64,000 nucleotides of DNA from an uncultured Bartonella sp. (GTDB lineage Bacteria > Pseudomonadota > Alphaproteobacteria > Rhizobiales > Rhizobiaceae): NCBI RefSeq assembly GCF_945277285.1, contig NZ_CALYPR010000001.1:1222575-1286574 (forward strand), written 5' to 3'. Shown here piece by piece: positions 48,320 to 58,637 of this stretch (the stretch's first letter is position 1; every line of letters starts with the position of its first letter). The position numbers and the translations under genes are program-made. The notes under the pieces were generated by a model. It saw nothing but the letters and a program-made list of their open reading frames with translations, had not been told where the DNA came from and searched no databases.

Positions 48320-49612
48320 ATGGATCGTATTAAAATTATTGGCGGGAATCGTTTGAATGGAGTTATCCCCATTTCAGGTGCAAAAAATGCAGCGTTGCCG
48401 TTGATGATTGCCTCTTTACTTACCGATGATACATTGACTTTGGATAATGTTCCCCATCTCGCCGATGTTGAACAGCTTATCAGAATTCTTGGCAATCACG
48501 GTGTTGATTATTCGGTCAATGGCCGCCGTCAACATCAGGATGGGGCCTATTCGCGCACTGTACATTTTACCGCCCGTCAGATTGTCACAACACGTGCTCC
48601 TTATGAGCTTGTGTCAAAAATGCGGGCAAGTTTCTGGGTTATAGCGCCGCTTGTTGCCCGTATGGGGGAAGCCTGTGTCTCACTTCCCGGCGGTTGTGCA
48701 ATCGGCACCCGTCCGGTAGATTTTATTCTTCAGGGACTGCAGGCACTGGGTGCTGAAATCAATATTGAGAACGGTTATGTCCACGCCAGTGCTAAACATG
48801 GTTTGCACGGTGCCGAATATACTTTTCCGAAGGTGACTGTCGGTGGCACCCATACAATGCTGATGGCAGCAAGCGTAGCCAAGGGCGAAACGGTTTTGCA
48901 CAATGCCGCATGTGAGCCCGAAGTGGTCAATCTTGCCGAGTGCCTCAATGCAATGGGGGCAAAAATCAAAGGTGCTGGCACGCCGACAATTTATATTGAC
49001 GGTGTAGAAGGGCTTTCGGGAGCACGTGTCAAAGTTATTTCTGACCGTATCGAAGCTGGCACTTATGCCATGGCAGTTGCCATGACCGGTGGCGATGTGA
49101 TGCTTAAAGATGCCCGCCCTGATTATTTGCGTTCGGTTCTTGATACACTTTCCAAAACCGGTCTTGAGATAAAGGAAAGTGACGAGGGCATCCGTATTGC
49201 CAGAAATGGTCTTGATATTGTGCCAACCGATATTGAAACGCAGCCTTTTCCGGGATTCCCGACTGATTTGCAAGCCCAGTTTATGGGGTTGATGACCCGC
49301 GCAAAAGGTGTTTCGCATATTACCGAAACAATTTTCGAGAACCGGTTTATGCATGTGCAGGAGCTTGCAAGGCTTGGTGCCCATATTTCTCTTGTTGGCC
49401 AGACTGCAACTGTTGAGGGCGTTGATAGGCTTTTGGGCGCACAAGTAATGGCTACCGATTTGCGTGCTTCTGTTTCACTTGTTATAGCTGGGCTTGCAGC
49501 CGAAGGCGAAACCACAATCAACCGTGTCTATCATCTTGATCGCGGTTTTGAGCGGTTGGAAGAAAAGCTTTCAAACTGTGGCGCCCAGATTGAACGCATC
49601 AGCGGGCAATGA
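48320..49612 (+). CDS. murA: UDP-N-acetylglucosamine 1-carboxyvinyltransferase MurA
   Basis: MurA performs the first committed peptidoglycan step, adding enolpyruvate from PEP to UDP-GlcNAc, and is the fosfomycin target. The 430-residue protein has [12 protein letters not shown] near the N-terminus and the catalytic cysteine loop [11 protein letters not shown] with Cys126 (equivalent of Cys115 in E. coli), so fosfomycin sensitivity would be expected. [10 protein letters not shown] and the [16 protein letters not shown] ending are typical. Followed 59 bases later by a DUF2948 gene. Confidence 0.97.
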   Translation: MDRIKIIGGNRLNGVIPISGAKNAALPLMIASLLTDDTLTLDNVPHLADVEQLIRILGNHGVDYSVNGRRQHQDGAYSRTVHFTARQIVTTRAPYELVSKMRASFWVIAPLVARMGEACVSLPGGCAIGTRPVDFILQGLQALGAEINIENGYVHASAKHGLHGAEYTFPKVTVGGTHTMLMAASVAKGETVLHNAACEPEVVNLAECLNAMGAKIKGAGTPTIYIDGVEGLSGARVKVISDRIEAGTYAMAVAMTGGDVMLKDARPDYLRSVLDTLSKTGLEIKESDEGIRIARNGLDIVPTDIETQPFPGFPTDLQAQFMGLMTRAKGVSHITETIFENRFMHVQELARLGAHISLVGQTATVEGVDRLLGAQVMATDLRASVSLVIAGLAAEGETTINRVYHLDRGFERLEEKLSNCGAQIERISGQ

Positions 49613-49671
49613 CAGTATCTTTTCAGCCGCAACCTAGATATATTAATTAAGTAATAAGAAGGGGTGGTAAA

Positions 49672-50115
49672 ATGCCGCTTTTGAAATTGATAGCCATGGA
49701 TGATGAAGATCTTGAGATCTTATCGGCGCATCTTCAGGATGCGGTGGTCAAGGTCGCTGATCTTGATTGGCGCTGTGGCGAAAAGCGGTTTATTGCAGCA
49801 CTCAACCGTTTTGCCTGGGAAGAGCAGATGAAGGGTGGTTTGTTTTCGCGCGCGAAAACAGGTGAACGCCACCGCACAGCTCTTCGTTTTGATCGTGTTC
49901 TGAGTGTCAAAACCAGAGGTTTCAATCGTGATAAAAAAGACAATGTCTTGTCACTATTGACGATCCAGTTTCAGCCGCAAATGCCGCCTGCCGGCATTGT
50001 AACGCTGATTTTTTCGGGTGATGCTGCTATCCGCCTTGAAGTTGAATGTATTGAAGCACAACTGACCGACCTCGGCCCTATTTGGCAAGCCAAGGCCAAT
50101 CCCCATCACAAATAG
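49672..50115 (+). CDS. DUF2948 family protein
   Basis: A 147-residue cytosolic protein starting MPLLKLIAMDDEDLEILSAHLQDAVVKV, with WRCGEKRFIAALNRFAWE and the final CIEAQLTDLGPIW characteristic of DUF2948. Members sit between murA and hisD in many Rhizobiales, as here, but have no assigned role. It is preceded by AGAAGGGGTGG and followed by hisD within 20 bases, suggesting a murA-DUF2948-hisD-UPF0262-phosphatase operon. Confidence 0.85.
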   Translation: MPLLKLIAMDDEDLEILSAHLQDAVVKVADLDWRCGEKRFIAALNRFAWEEQMKGGLFSRAKTGERHRTALRFDRVLSVKTRGFNRDKKDNVLSLLTIQFQPQMPPAGIVTLIFSGDAAIRLEVECIEAQLTDLGPIWQAKANPHHK

Positions 50116-50134
50116 TTTCTTGAACGGAAAAAGA

Positions 50135-51427
50135 ATGGCTCAAATTCTTCGTCAATCATCGGCAAATTTTGAAAAAGAATTTCGTATTTTCCTCGATTCA
50201 AAACGCGAGGTCTCGCAAAGCGTTGATGATATTGTGCACGACATTATCCAGAAAGTTCGCGACACGGGCGATCAGGCACTGATTGACTTTTCAGCCAAAT
50301 TCGACCGCGTCGACCTGAAAGAAAAAGGCCTTAAAATCAGCGAAAAAGAAATAGATGAAGCAATCAGGGCGGTTGCGCCAGAAACACTGGCTGCTTTAAA
50401 GCTCGCCCATGATCGCATTACTTTATATCACCAGAAACAATTACCTAAAGATGAGCGGTTTGTTGATCCTCTCGGGGTTGAACTCGGTTGGCGGTGGACG
50501 GCTGTCCAATCGGTCGGGCTTTATGTACCGGGTGGCACAGCAAGTTACCCGAGTTCGGTTCTGATGAACGCAGTGCCGGCAAAGGTTGCCGGAGTGGAAC
50601 GTATTGTCATGGTCGTTCCCACGCCGGATGGGCATTTAAATCCGCTTGTTCTTGCGGCAGCAAAACTCGGGGGCGTAAGCGAGATATATCGTGTCGGCGG
50701 AGCCCAGGCCGTGGCAGCACTTGCCTATGGAACAAAAACCATTCAGCCGGTGGCAAAAATTGTCGGCCCGGGCAATGCTTTTGTTGCTGCTGCCAAAAGG
50801 CAGGTTTTCGGAAAAGTTGGCATTGATATGATTGCCGGCCCTTCAGAAGTGTTGATTATTGCCGATCAATTTAATGATGCAGATTGGGTTGCTGCTGACC
50901 TGTTGGCACAAGCCGAACATGATAGTGCGGCACAGTCTATTCTTATCACAGATAACGAAGCTTTTGCCAAAGACGTCATCGGGGCAGTTGAAAAACAACT
51001 GAAAACTTTAAAGCGCGCCAAAACAGCATCGGCAAGCTGGCATGATTTTGGTGCGGTAATACTTGTCAACGATCTGGAAAGTGCATTGCCACTTGCCAAC
51101 CGTATTGCACCGGAACATCTTGAACTTGCTGTAGAAAATCCGGACGCGCTTTTACCCCTTGTAAAAAATGCCGGTGCCATATTTGTCGGTCGTTATACAC
51201 CCGAAGTAATTGGTGATTATGTCGGCGGTTCAAACCACGTTTTGCCAACAGCACGTTCGGCGCGTTTTTCGTCAGGACTTTCCGTCCTTGATTATATGAA
51301 ACGCAGTTCAATTTTAAAACTTGGGGTGGAACAATTACGTCAACTCGGGCCGTCGGCTATTGAACTTGCCAATGCTGAAGGTCTGGAGGCACATGGACGG
51401 TCTGTCGCCATTAGGTTGAACCTCTAG
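50135..51427 (+). CDS. hisD: histidinol dehydrogenase HisD
   Basis: HisD oxidises L-histidinol to histidine in two NAD-dependent steps. The 430-residue protein has the family pattern [58 protein letters not shown] and AEHDSAAQ. The conserved catalytic Glu/His region lies in [13 protein letters not shown] and GGSNHVLPT. The ATG at 50135 follows GGAAAAAG; a TTG start at 50120 is less likely. No other his genes lie here, so the pathway is dispersed, as in other Rhizobiales. Confidence 0.96.
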   Translation: MAQILRQSSANFEKEFRIFLDSKREVSQSVDDIVHDIIQKVRDTGDQALIDFSAKFDRVDLKEKGLKISEKEIDEAIRAVAPETLAALKLAHDRITLYHQKQLPKDERFVDPLGVELGWRWTAVQSVGLYVPGGTASYPSSVLMNAVPAKVAGVERIVMVVPTPDGHLNPLVLAAAKLGGVSEIYRVGGAQAVAALAYGTKTIQPVAKIVGPGNAFVAAAKRQVFGKVGIDMIAGPSEVLIIADQFNDADWVAADLLAQAEHDSAAQSILITDNEAFAKDVIGAVEKQLKTLKRAKTASASWHDFGAVILVNDLESALPLANRIAPEHLELAVENPDALLPLVKNAGAIFVGRYTPEVIGDYVGGSNHVLPTARSARFSSGLSVLDYMKRSSILKLGVEQLRQLGPSAIELANAEGLEAHGRSVAIRLNL

Positions 51428-51445
51428 GACAAAAAGGAGGGGGGA

Positions 51446-51919
51446 GTGGAGAACAAGGCACGGCTTATCGATATAGAGCTTGATGAAACAATCGGGCGTT
51501 CGACACCCGAGGTCGAACATGAGCGTGCTGTGGCGATTTTTGATCTTATTGAAGAAAATAGCTTTATGCCCGTGGGGGACACAGGAACAGGTCCTTATAA
51601 ATTGAAGTTGTCGCTTGTTGATAAGCGGCTGGTTTTCGATATTTCACGGGAAAACGGCGAATGGGTCACTACCCATATTCTTTCGCTCGGGCCGTTTCGG
51701 CGCATTGTCAAGGATTATTACCTTATCTGTGACAGCTATTACGATGCAATCCGTTCGGCTTCGACAGCCAAGATTGAAGCGATAGATATGGGGCGACGCG
51801 GTTTGCACAACGAAGGCTCGACCACATTGGAAGAACGTTTGCACGGAAAAATCGACATGGATTTCAAAACGGCGCGGCGGCTTTTCACTCTGCTTTGTGT
51901 TTTATATTGGAAGGGGTGA
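51446..51919 (+). CDS. UPF0262 family protein
   Basis: The 157-residue protein matches the alphaproteobacterial UPF0262 family: [28 protein letters not shown], then [18 protein letters not shown] and [28 protein letters not shown]. Function is unknown. The start is a GTG at 51446 directly after a very strong AAGGAGGGG site. It follows hisD by 18 bases and ends 2 bases before the next gene's ATG. Confidence 0.9.
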   Translation: MENKARLIDIELDETIGRSTPEVEHERAVAIFDLIEENSFMPVGDTGTGPYKLKLSLVDKRLVFDISRENGEWVTTHILSLGPFRRIVKDYYLICDSYYDAIRSASTAKIEAIDMGRRGLHNEGSTTLEERLHGKIDMDFKTARRLFTLLCVLYWKG

Positions 51920-51921
51920 AA

Positions 51922-52368
51922 ATGGCAGACATTCAAAAGTCGTTGTCCAAACGCCCCTCGTCAGTGCTTTATGTCTGCGGGCAGAATTCTATACGCTCGC
52001 CCATTGCCGAGGCGCTCACTCGCAAAATGTTTCCGGATATTTATGTTGCCTCTGCCGGCGTTGTAAAAGGAAATCGTGATCCCTTTGCTGCTGCAGTAAT
52101 TGCCGAAGACGGACTTTCAATGGAATCGCACAATCCGCGCGGACTGGAAGAATTATCGGATGGATATTTTGATCTGGTTGTGACATTGACGCCGCAGGCT
52201 CATCATTCAGTTCTTGAACAAATGCGCGGCTTTTCTGTTGATGTCGAGTATTGGCCAACGCCCGATCCTGCCCTGGCAACGGGCTCGCGCGAGCAGATTC
52301 TTAATGCCTATCGGGATATCAGGGAAAACCTGAAAAAACGGATATTCGAGCGGTTCAGTCTCGGATAG
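51922..52368 (+). CDS. low-molecular-weight protein tyrosine phosphatase
   Basis: The 148-residue protein has the LMW-PTP/arsenate reductase fold signature VCGQNSIRSP, a C-x5-R-S loop with nucleophile Cys19 and Arg25, and a general acid aspartate in TPDPAL. Because the loop reads CGQNSIRS it groups with the alphaproteobacterial phosphatase-like proteins found after UPF0262; the physiological substrate is unknown. The ATG at 51922 follows GGAAGGGGTG. Confidence 0.88.
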   Translation: MADIQKSLSKRPSSVLYVCGQNSIRSPIAEALTRKMFPDIYVASAGVVKGNRDPFAAAVIAEDGLSMESHNPRGLEELSDGYFDLVVTLTPQAHHSVLEQMRGFSVDVEYWPTPDPALATGSREQILNAYRDIRENLKKRIFERFSLG

Positions 52369-52528
52369 TCATGGTTTTGCGAAAAAATACACTATAAATG
52401 GCAAGTTCATCTTATTCAGATGTTCACAAATGGCCGAGAATAGGGTAGGTTCGCGCCAACTGCATAGGCGGCGATAGCGCCGTTTATCGAATTTTGATCA
52501 AAATAAACAGTCTAGAAATAGGTAATTT

Positions 52529-52747
52529 ATGGCCAAAGAAGAAGTCTTGGAATTTTCCGGCGTGATTACAGAGCTTTTGCCCAATGCGATGTTTCGCGTC
52601 AAGCTCGACAATGATCACGAAATTATCGCCCATACGGCAGGTCGTATGCGCAAAAACCGCATCAGGGTTCTCGCGGGCGATAAAGTTATGGTAGAAATGA
52701 CACCTTATGACCTGACAAAGGGCAGAATCACCTACCGCTACAAATAA
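52529..52747 (+). CDS. infA: translation initiation factor IF-1
   Basis: The 72-residue protein [28 protein letters not shown]... is a clear S1-fold IF-1 that binds the ribosomal A site during initiation. Length and the [27 protein letters not shown] ending are canonical. maf starts one base after its stop, giving the common infA-maf-yacG order. Confidence 0.98.
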   Translation: MAKEEVLEFSGVITELLPNAMFRVKLDNDHEIIAHTAGRMRKNRIRVLAGDKVMVEMTPYDLTKGRITYRYK

Positions 52748-52748
52748 T

Positions 52749-53408
52749 ATGACAACAGATTCTGTTACGCCGGAGAATGGACCATCAGAGAAAGTCAAGC
52801 TTGTTCTTGCTTCGGCATCTCCCCGTCGGTTGGCATTACTGCGCCAGATTGGCGTTTATCCTGATCACGTGCATCCGGCTGATATAGACGAAACGCCGAA
52901 GCGTCTTGAGCATCCGCGTTTTTTTGCAAGAAGGCTGGCAAAAGAAAAAGCGCAAAAAGGTGCCGGAATTGTTCATGCCATTCCGGAATTCGCGCAGGCA
53001 CTGGTTCTTGCGGCCGATACGGTTGTAGCTGTCGGGCGCAGAATTCTTCCCAAACCGGCTGACGAAGATGAGGCGCGTGAATGTTTGCGCCTTTTATCAG
53101 GCCGTGTCCACAAAGTTTACACCGGCGTCTGTCTTATTAATGCCAAAGGTAGGAGCCATCATAAGCTTGTAGAAAGCAAAGTGCGTTTTGAGCGTTTGGG
53201 GCGGGATATTATTGAGGCCTACCTTGTTACAGGTGAATGGCAAGGTAAGGCTGGAGGCTATGGCATTCAAGGGCGGGCAGGCTGTTTCGCATTGCAAATA
53301 GCCGGTTCCTACAGCGGTATTGTAGGGCTGCCACTGGCCGAAACAGCAGATTTACTAACGAAACAGAATTATCCGGTATTTGAACGTTGGCAGAAAGATG
53401 AGGTCTGA
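52749..53408 (+). CDS. maf: Maf-family nucleotide pyrophosphatase
   Basis: Maf proteins hydrolyse dTTP/UTP or modified nucleotides. The 219-residue product has [19 protein letters not shown] near residues 17-35, the [18 protein letters not shown] motif, and [16 protein letters not shown], typical of the family. It is tightly placed between infA and yacG (gaps of 1 and 2 bases) and is probably cotranscribed. Confidence 0.94.
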   Translation: MTTDSVTPENGPSEKVKLVLASASPRRLALLRQIGVYPDHVHPADIDETPKRLEHPRFFARRLAKEKAQKGAGIVHAIPEFAQALVLAADTVVAVGRRILPKPADEDEARECLRLLSGRVHKVYTGVCLINAKGRSHHKLVESKVRFERLGRDIIEAYLVTGEWQGKAGGYGIQGRAGCFALQIAGSYSGIVGLPLAETADLLTKQNYPVFERWQKDEV

Positions 53409-53410
53409 AA

Positions 53411-53623
53411 ATGGCTACATCGAAAAAAGACGAATTTCAAACAACTGCAAAACTATACCCGTTGCGGCCACCAAGGCCGTGTCCGGAATGTGGTAAACCT
53501 TCAACGCGTGAAGCTTACCCATTCTGTTCGGAACGTTGTCGTGCCATTGATCTCAATCGTTGGCTCAATGGGGCCTATATTTTACCCGGAAAGCCCTTAA
53601 ACAATGCGGATGAACAAGAATGA
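53411..53623 (+). CDS. yacG: DNA gyrase inhibitor YacG, zinc-binding
   Basis: The 70-residue protein has the four-cysteine zinc site CPECGK...[23 protein letters not shown] diagnostic of YacG, which binds and inhibits gyrase in E. coli. Its end overlaps the next gene by 4 bases (ATGA), coupling it to the MurI-like protein. Confidence 0.94.
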   Translation: MATSKKDEFQTTAKLYPLRPPRPCPECGKPSTREAYPFCSERCRAIDLNRWLNGAYILPGKPLNNADEQE

Positions 53624-54411
53624 AAACTGTAAAGCCGGTTGCTATTTTTGATGCGGGTATTGGCTCTTATGCGATTGTTGACTTGTTACACAGAAAACAG
53701 CCGAACCGTGACATTATCTATTTTGCCGATCGGGCACATTTTCCTTATGGCAAAAAAACTGCCGACGAATTGGCCGATATAATGAAGCTCACCTTCAAGC
53801 GTTTGATGCGCTATGATCCTTCGGCCATCATTATTGCTTCTAACGCTCCCTCTATTATGGTGTTCGACCGCGTCAAAGAATATTCGCCGGTGCCGCTTTA
53901 TGGCGTATTTCCGCCGCTTGAAGAGGCCGAGCAAAAAAGCGAAAGTGGATTTGTGGCCATAATGGGGGTGGCTTCCATGGTGGCAAGCGAAATGGGAAAG
54001 GCATTTGTCAGAAAACACAGCAAAAAACCGCAAAATGTTGCCCTCGTTAATGCTTCCCCTATGGTCGAGCTTGTCGAAAGCGGGACTTTTCTTTTTGACC
54101 CTCAAAAAACGCAAAGCGCGGTTGATCGCTTTATGGACGATCTACGAACAGACTATCCTCTGGTTGATACGTGCACCCTGTCAAGCACCCATCTTCCCTG
54201 GCTTAAAAGCTATTTTGAAAAAGCCGCACCAGACTGCACTTTCCTTGATCCGGCTGAAAGTATCATTGAAAAACTCGATAAAAGTCAGACAGGTTCTGGA
54301 ACTATTCAAGGACTTGTTAGCGAAAGTGCCGAATACCGTCTTAAAGATTTTGAAAAAATGCTCCGTAAACTTGATGTCGCAATTACTTTGCAAGTGATTT
54401 CCGACAAGTAA
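53620..54411 (+). CDS. glutamate racemase (MurI)-like protein lacking both catalytic cysteines
   Basis: The 263-residue product has the Asp/Glu racemase fold: [16 protein letters not shown] at the N-terminus, [18 protein letters not shown], and a C-terminal LSSTHLPWL element. MurI normally has cysteines in the ACNTA and GCTHYP motifs that act as the two acid/base residues. Here these read ASNAP (Ser74) and SSTHLP (Ser189), so ordinary glutamate racemisation is not expected. Either the protein has another function (regulatory or a different reaction) or activity is lost. It overlaps yacG, a gyrase inhibitor; some MurI proteins also inhibit gyrase. A true murI may be elsewhere. Confidence 0.8.
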   Translation: MKTVKPVAIFDAGIGSYAIVDLLHRKQPNRDIIYFADRAHFPYGKKTADELADIMKLTFKRLMRYDPSAIIIASNAPSIMVFDRVKEYSPVPLYGVFPPLEEAEQKSESGFVAIMGVASMVASEMGKAFVRKHSKKPQNVALVNASPMVELVESGTFLFDPQKTQSAVDRFMDDLRTDYPLVDTCTLSSTHLPWLKSYFEKAAPDCTFLDPAESIIEKLDKSQTGSGTIQGLVSESAEYRLKDFEKMLRKLDVAITLQVISDK

Positions 54412-54506
54412 GAAAAGCTTTTTTAAAAGTCATCTTTTTTAGGCGGGCATTTGTTTAAATCATTTTTTAAATCGAAGTTTTGTTCGCTGTCTTGCTCGTT
54501 TTTGAT

Positions 54507-54535
54507 CTTGTCGTATTAAAAAATAAATACCATAT
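54507..54535 (+). promoter_or_regulatory. RpoH (heat-shock sigma) promoter for clpB
   Basis: CTTGTC (54507-54512), a 17-base spacer, and CCATAT (54530-54535) match the alphaproteobacterial sigma-32 pattern CTTG-N17-C(C/T)ATAT well. It lies 88 bases before the clpB start, where a heat-shock promoter is expected. Confidence 0.65.
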
Positions 54536-54622
54536 CAGATAGCGAGTACGGCTTGCCTTTAAGGGAGCCTGTCACTTCAACCCCATAATGCCTTTTTCGG
54601 ATTATGGGAAAAGGAGACGAGA

Positions 54623-57316
54623 ATGAATTTAGAAAAATATACCGAACGGGTGCAGGGATTCTTACAGTCTGCGCAAAATTTTGCCTTATCATCAGATAAC
54701 CAACAATTTCTTCCTGAACATTTGTTGAAAGTATTGCTTGATGACAATGAGGGGCTGTGTGCTTCACTTATCGAGAAAGCTCAAGGAGATACAAAGGCTG
54801 CTAAAACGGCATTGGCTGCTGCTCTGGCAAGTATTCCCAAGGTAAGTGGAGGAAATGGCCAGCTTTATATGTCTGAAGCTTTGGCAAAAGTTTTTACAAA
54901 AGCGGAAGAATTGGCTGAAAAAGCCGGTGACAGTTTTGTAACTGTCGAGCGTCTTTTACAGGCTTTATTGATGGAGCCAAAAGCAAAAACAGCAGAAATT
55001 CTTTCCAAAAGCGGAGTAACGCCAACAGCGTTAAACAAGGCGATCAATGATATGAGAAAAGGGCGCACAGCTGACTCGGCTAATGCCGAAGCACAATATG
55101 ATGCATTGAAAAAATATGCGCGTGATCTGACAAAAGATGCGCGTGAGGGAAAACTTGATCCAGTCATCGGGCGTGATGAGGAAATCCGCCGGACAATTCA
55201 AGTATTGTCACGGCGTACCAAGAATAATCCGGTTTTGATCGGTGAGCCCGGCGTTGGTAAAACAGCGATTGTCGAGGGGCTGGCTTTGCGTATTATTAAT
55301 GGCGATGTGCCCGAGACATTGCGCGATAAATCGCTTTTGGCTCTTGATATGGGTGCCTTGATTGCCGGTGCAAAATATCGGGGTGAATTTGAAGAGCGTT
55401 TGAAAGCTGTTTTAACCGAAGTTCAGGCGGCCAACGGCGAAATTATCCTGTTTATTGATGAGATGCATACGTTGGTTGGAGCCGGTAAATCTGACGGTGC
55501 AATGGATGCGTCCAACCTCCTGAAACCTGCCCTTGCCCGTGGTGAACTTCATTGTGTCGGTGCAACAACGCTGGAAGAATATCGCAAATATGTTGAAAAA
55601 GACGCAGCTCTTGCACGGCGTTTCCAACCGGTTTTTGTTGATGAACCAACAGTCGAGGATACAATTTCAATTCTGCGCGGCATTAAAGAAAAATACGAGC
55701 AGCACCATAAAGTTCGTATTTCCGATTCGGCTCTGGTGTCTGCGGCAACTTTGTCAAACCGCTATATTACTGATCGCTTCTTGCCGGATAAGGCCATTGA
55801 CCTGATTGACGAGGCAGCATCAAGATTGCGTATGCAAGTTGATTCCAAGCCGGAAGAACTTGATGAAATTGATCGTCGTGTCATGCAGTTGAAAATCGAG
55901 CGGGAAGCTTTGAAGGCTGAGACCGATGCGGCTTCGAAAGACCGTTTGGAAAAGCTTGAAGACGAATTGGTCGAGTTGGAAGAACAATCCCATGAAATCA
56001 CTGCAAAATGGCAATCGGAAAAGCAGAAACTGGGCCATGCTGCCGAACTGAAGAAACAATTGGAAGCAGCAAGAAATAATCTGGCGATAGCCCAGCGTAA
56101 CGGCGAATATCAGAAAGCCGGTGAACTTTCTTACAGCATTATTCCTCAATTGGCCAAACAATTGGAAGAAGCTGAAAGTCAGGAAAACCACGGCTCGATT
56201 CTGGAGGAAACCGTTACTCCCGATCATATTGCCCAGGTAGTTTCTCGCTGGACAGGTATTCCGGTTGATAGCATGCTTGAAGGCGAGCGTGAAAAACTTC
56301 TCAGAATGGAAGACGAGCTTGCCAAACGCGTTGTCGGGCAAGGCGAAGCCATTCAGGCTGTTTCGCGTGCGGTACGGCGTGCGCGTGCCGGTTTGCAGGA
56401 TCCCAACAGGCCGATCGGTTCGTTTATTTTCTTAGGGCCTACCGGTGTTGGTAAAACAGAACTTACCAAAGCTCTGGCAAAATTCCTATTTCAAGATGAA
56501 ACCGCAATGGTGCGTATTGATATGTCGGAATATATGGAGAAGCATTCGGTCGCCCGTTTGATTGGTGCACCGCCCGGTTATGTCGGTTATGAAGAAGGTG
56601 GTGCTTTGACCGAGGCAGTTCGTCGTCGGCCTTATCAGGTCATTCTATTTGACGAAATAGAAAAAGCCCATCCGGATGTTTTCAATGTTCTGTTGCAGGT
56701 TCTTGATGATGGTCGTCTGACAGACGGTCAGGGTCGCACAGTTGATTTTCGCAACACACTTATCATCATGACGTCAAATCTCGGCGCTGAATATCTGACA
56801 GCACTTGATGATAATGATGAAGCTGAAAAAGCACGTGATGATGTGATGAATGTCGTGAAAGCGGCGTTTAGACCGGAATTTCTCAACCGTGTTGACGAAA
56901 TCATTCTGTTTCATAGACTTCATAGAAAAGAAATGGGAGCTATCGTCGATATCCAGTTACAACGTTTGCAGTCGCTGTTGTCTGATCGCAAAATCAAACT
57001 CGCTATTGATGATAGTGCACGGGAATTTCTTGCTGATAAGGGCTATGATCCGGCTTATGGTGCGCGGCCGCTGAAACGCGTTATCCAAAGAGAGGTGCAG
57101 GATCCGCTTGCCGAGAGATTGCTTATCGGTGATATTCTTGATGGTTCCACTGTCAATATTTCTCGCGGTTCGGATCGCTTGATCTTTACGCCAACGCCAT
57201 CCCATCCTGTTGACGAAGAAAAGCCCGTTAACCAAGAAAATGCTGGCGAAGACGAGAAAGCCAAGGCAAAAAACGATAAAAAATCGGATGAAAAGCCTGC
57301 CAAGCCTAGGAAATAA
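54623..57316 (+). CDS. clpB: ATP-dependent disaggregase ClpB
   Basis: ClpB resolves protein aggregates together with DnaK. The 897-residue chaperone has the N-terminal Clp domain (1-145), two AAA modules with Walker A GEPGVGKT (207-214) and GPTGVGKT (605-612), and the long coiled-coil M domain (about 400-525) that distinguishes ClpB from ClpA/C. The last 40 residues form a Lys/Glu/Asp-rich extension beyond the usual end. A ribosome site AAGGAGACGAG precedes the ATG; an RpoH-type promoter is upstream and a terminator downstream. Confidence 0.98.
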   Translation: MNLEKYTERVQGFLQSAQNFALSSDNQQFLPEHLLKVLLDDNEGLCASLIEKAQGDTKAAKTALAAALASIPKVSGGNGQLYMSEALAKVFTKAEELAEKAGDSFVTVERLLQALLMEPKAKTAEILSKSGVTPTALNKAINDMRKGRTADSANAEAQYDALKKYARDLTKDAREGKLDPVIGRDEEIRRTIQVLSRRTKNNPVLIGEPGVGKTAIVEGLALRIINGDVPETLRDKSLLALDMGALIAGAKYRGEFEERLKAVLTEVQAANGEIILFIDEMHTLVGAGKSDGAMDASNLLKPALARGELHCVGATTLEEYRKYVEKDAALARRFQPVFVDEPTVEDTISILRGIKEKYEQHHKVRISDSALVSAATLSNRYITDRFLPDKAIDLIDEAASRLRMQVDSKPEELDEIDRRVMQLKIEREALKAETDAASKDRLEKLEDELVELEEQSHEITAKWQSEKQKLGHAAELKKQLEAARNNLAIAQRNGEYQKAGELSYSIIPQLAKQLEEAESQENHGSILEETVTPDHIAQVVSRWTGIPVDSMLEGEREKLLRMEDELAKRVVGQGEAIQAVSRAVRRARAGLQDPNRPIGSFIFLGPTGVGKTELTKALAKFLFQDETAMVRIDMSEYMEKHSVARLIGAPPGYVGYEEGGALTEAVRRRPYQVILFDEIEKAHPDVFNVLLQVLDDGRLTDGQGRTVDFRNTLIIMTSNLGAEYLTALDDNDEAEKARDDVMNVVKAAFRPEFLNRVDEIILFHRLHRKEMGAIVDIQLQRLQSLLSDRKIKLAIDDSAREFLADKGYDPAYGARPLKRVIQREVQDPLAERLLIGDILDGSTVNISRGSDRLIFTPTPSHPVDEEKPVNQENAGEDEKAKAKNDKKSDEKPAKPRK

Positions 57317-57332
57317 TGTGTTCGAATGAAAG

Positions 57333-57364
57333 AAAAGGCCACTCATCAGAGTGGCCTTTTTATT
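57333..57364 (+). terminator. terminator after clpB
   Basis: AAAAGGCCACTC (57333-57344) and GAGTGGCCTTTT (57349-57360) form a perfect 12-bp hairpin with an ATCA loop, followed by TATTT. It also lies after the convergent gene at 57386 and has A bases on the left, so it may work in both directions. Confidence 0.85.
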
Positions 57365-57385
57365 TGGAACTGTTTTTTGACCGGC

Positions 57386-57937
57386 TTATTGTTGTGCAGG
57401 TGCGTTGGTCACAGGTTCTTCAATCGGCTGTTTTGCAACCGGTGAAGTATCAACAGTGATACCGGCGATAAGGTGTCCGCGCCGAAAGTCATAGATTACC
57501 AGTTCTGTATTGCCTTCCGGAGTTAAGGTTTCAAGCGCAATCATGTCGTTTGAAAGACTTTGGGAAAGAATGCGCGTTCCCTGCGGAAGGGCAATAGACC
57601 GTTTTATGAATTCGGGAACGGCAGGTGTCGATGTTTTTCCATCGGTTGTCGTGCCGGTGCTATCCTGATGAGCACCGGGAACCGGATTTGCTTCGGTTTT
57701 TGAAACGTCGACCGGTGTTTTATCGGAAGAGGAAGAAGTCACTTTATAGATGACAGCTGCTAAAATAATTAAAATTAGAACAATTGTTATACCGATAGAA
57801 ACAATCATCAGGCGCATCAATTTGCGTCTTACTCTCTCGACAGCAGGATCTAATTGCGCTTGTGGCTGCATTGGTTGCTGATTATATGGATCTTGGTAAT
57901 CCATGTTTTCATAACCGGACTGGTAATCATCGCGCAT
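57386..57937 (-). CDS. single-pass membrane protein, function unknown
   Basis: A 183-residue protein: Gln/Tyr-rich cytoplasmic tail (1-45), one membrane helix (about 46-68, LMIVSIGITIVLILIILAAVIYKV), a Ser/Thr/Pro linker, and a small periplasmic domain (about 105-165) with GTRILSQSLSNDMIALETLTPEGNTELVIYDFRRGHLI. Similar proteins occur in Rhizobiales without assigned role. The ATG at 57937 is favoured by GGAGA 8 bases before it; a longer frame to 57967 is possible. Confidence 0.7.
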   Translation of the reverse strand: MRDDYQSGYENMDYQDPYNQQPMQPQAQLDPAVERVRRKLMRLMIVSIGITIVLILIILAAVIYKVTSSSSDKTPVDVSKTEANPVPGAHQDSTGTTTDGKTSTPAVPEFIKRSIALPQGTRILSQSLSNDMIALETLTPEGNTELVIYDFRRGHLIAGITVDTSPVAKQPIEEPVTNAPAQQ

Positions 57938-58080
57938 TGAACATTCTCCATTCATGTCGCCCCGCATTTACGAGTTTACGGACAATGTTTCAATGACAAA
58001 AAAACTTTTTTGTTCTCGGTGAATAATTGGTTAACCCATCATGATGACCAACTGCTTCTAGAAAATTTGAACAAGCGTCT

Positions 58081-58437
58081 TCAAGCTAACGGCTTGCCAG
58101 TTGTTTTTTTACCGGCAATTGGCTTTTCAATTTTATTAAGTGGCACAAAAAGCCCATCTTCGTCGCTGTCTTCGTTACTAAGCTCGACAATGAAATCGCC
58201 ATTCGGGGCGACATGCCAGTACATGCTCAAATCACCGGTTGCAAAATCTTGATCGGCTTCAATACATTTTCCAAAAACAACTTCGCTGTTTTTTCCAACA
58301 CGCCCCACAGCTGGCAGCAAAGCCGTTTCACAGGCCTGTTGAGTGGGATAAACGTTGACCATGTCATCGGCAGCATTGCAGGCAGAAAAACCATCTGTGC
58401 AAGAAACAAGCAACATGACAGCGATGACGGAATTCAT
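58081..58437 (-). CDS. small secreted protein, function unknown
   Basis: A 118-residue protein whose N-terminus (MNSVIAVMLLVSCTDGFSACNAADDM) resembles a short export signal; cysteines at residues 13 and 20 leave open a lipoprotein (LLVSC) or disulphide-bonded periplasmic form. The rest is acidic, with CETALLPAVG and FGKCIEAD adding two more cysteines. No family was recognised. It lies between a membrane protein gene and the stress-response kinase. Confidence 0.6.
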   Translation of the reverse strand: MNSVIAVMLLVSCTDGFSACNAADDMVNVYPTQQACETALLPAVGRVGKNSEVVFGKCIEADQDFATGDLSMYWHVAPNGDFIVELSNEDSDEDGLFVPLNKIEKPIAGKKTTGKPLA

Positions 58438-58637
58438 GGAATATCCCTTCAGAAACGAGATGGTGTTTAATGGTTAAATTATATTTTGTGCTAAATTTGT
58501 TTTATACTTAAAAAACGTCCAACGTTATTATTTGTTCCAAATAAAATTGGTTAATAGGAAAATAGATGAATTTAAGCTTTGGAAGCTGAAGTAAGTGTTT
58601 TAACGGTGTGTAAAAGGAATTTTTATTGAACGTTAAC

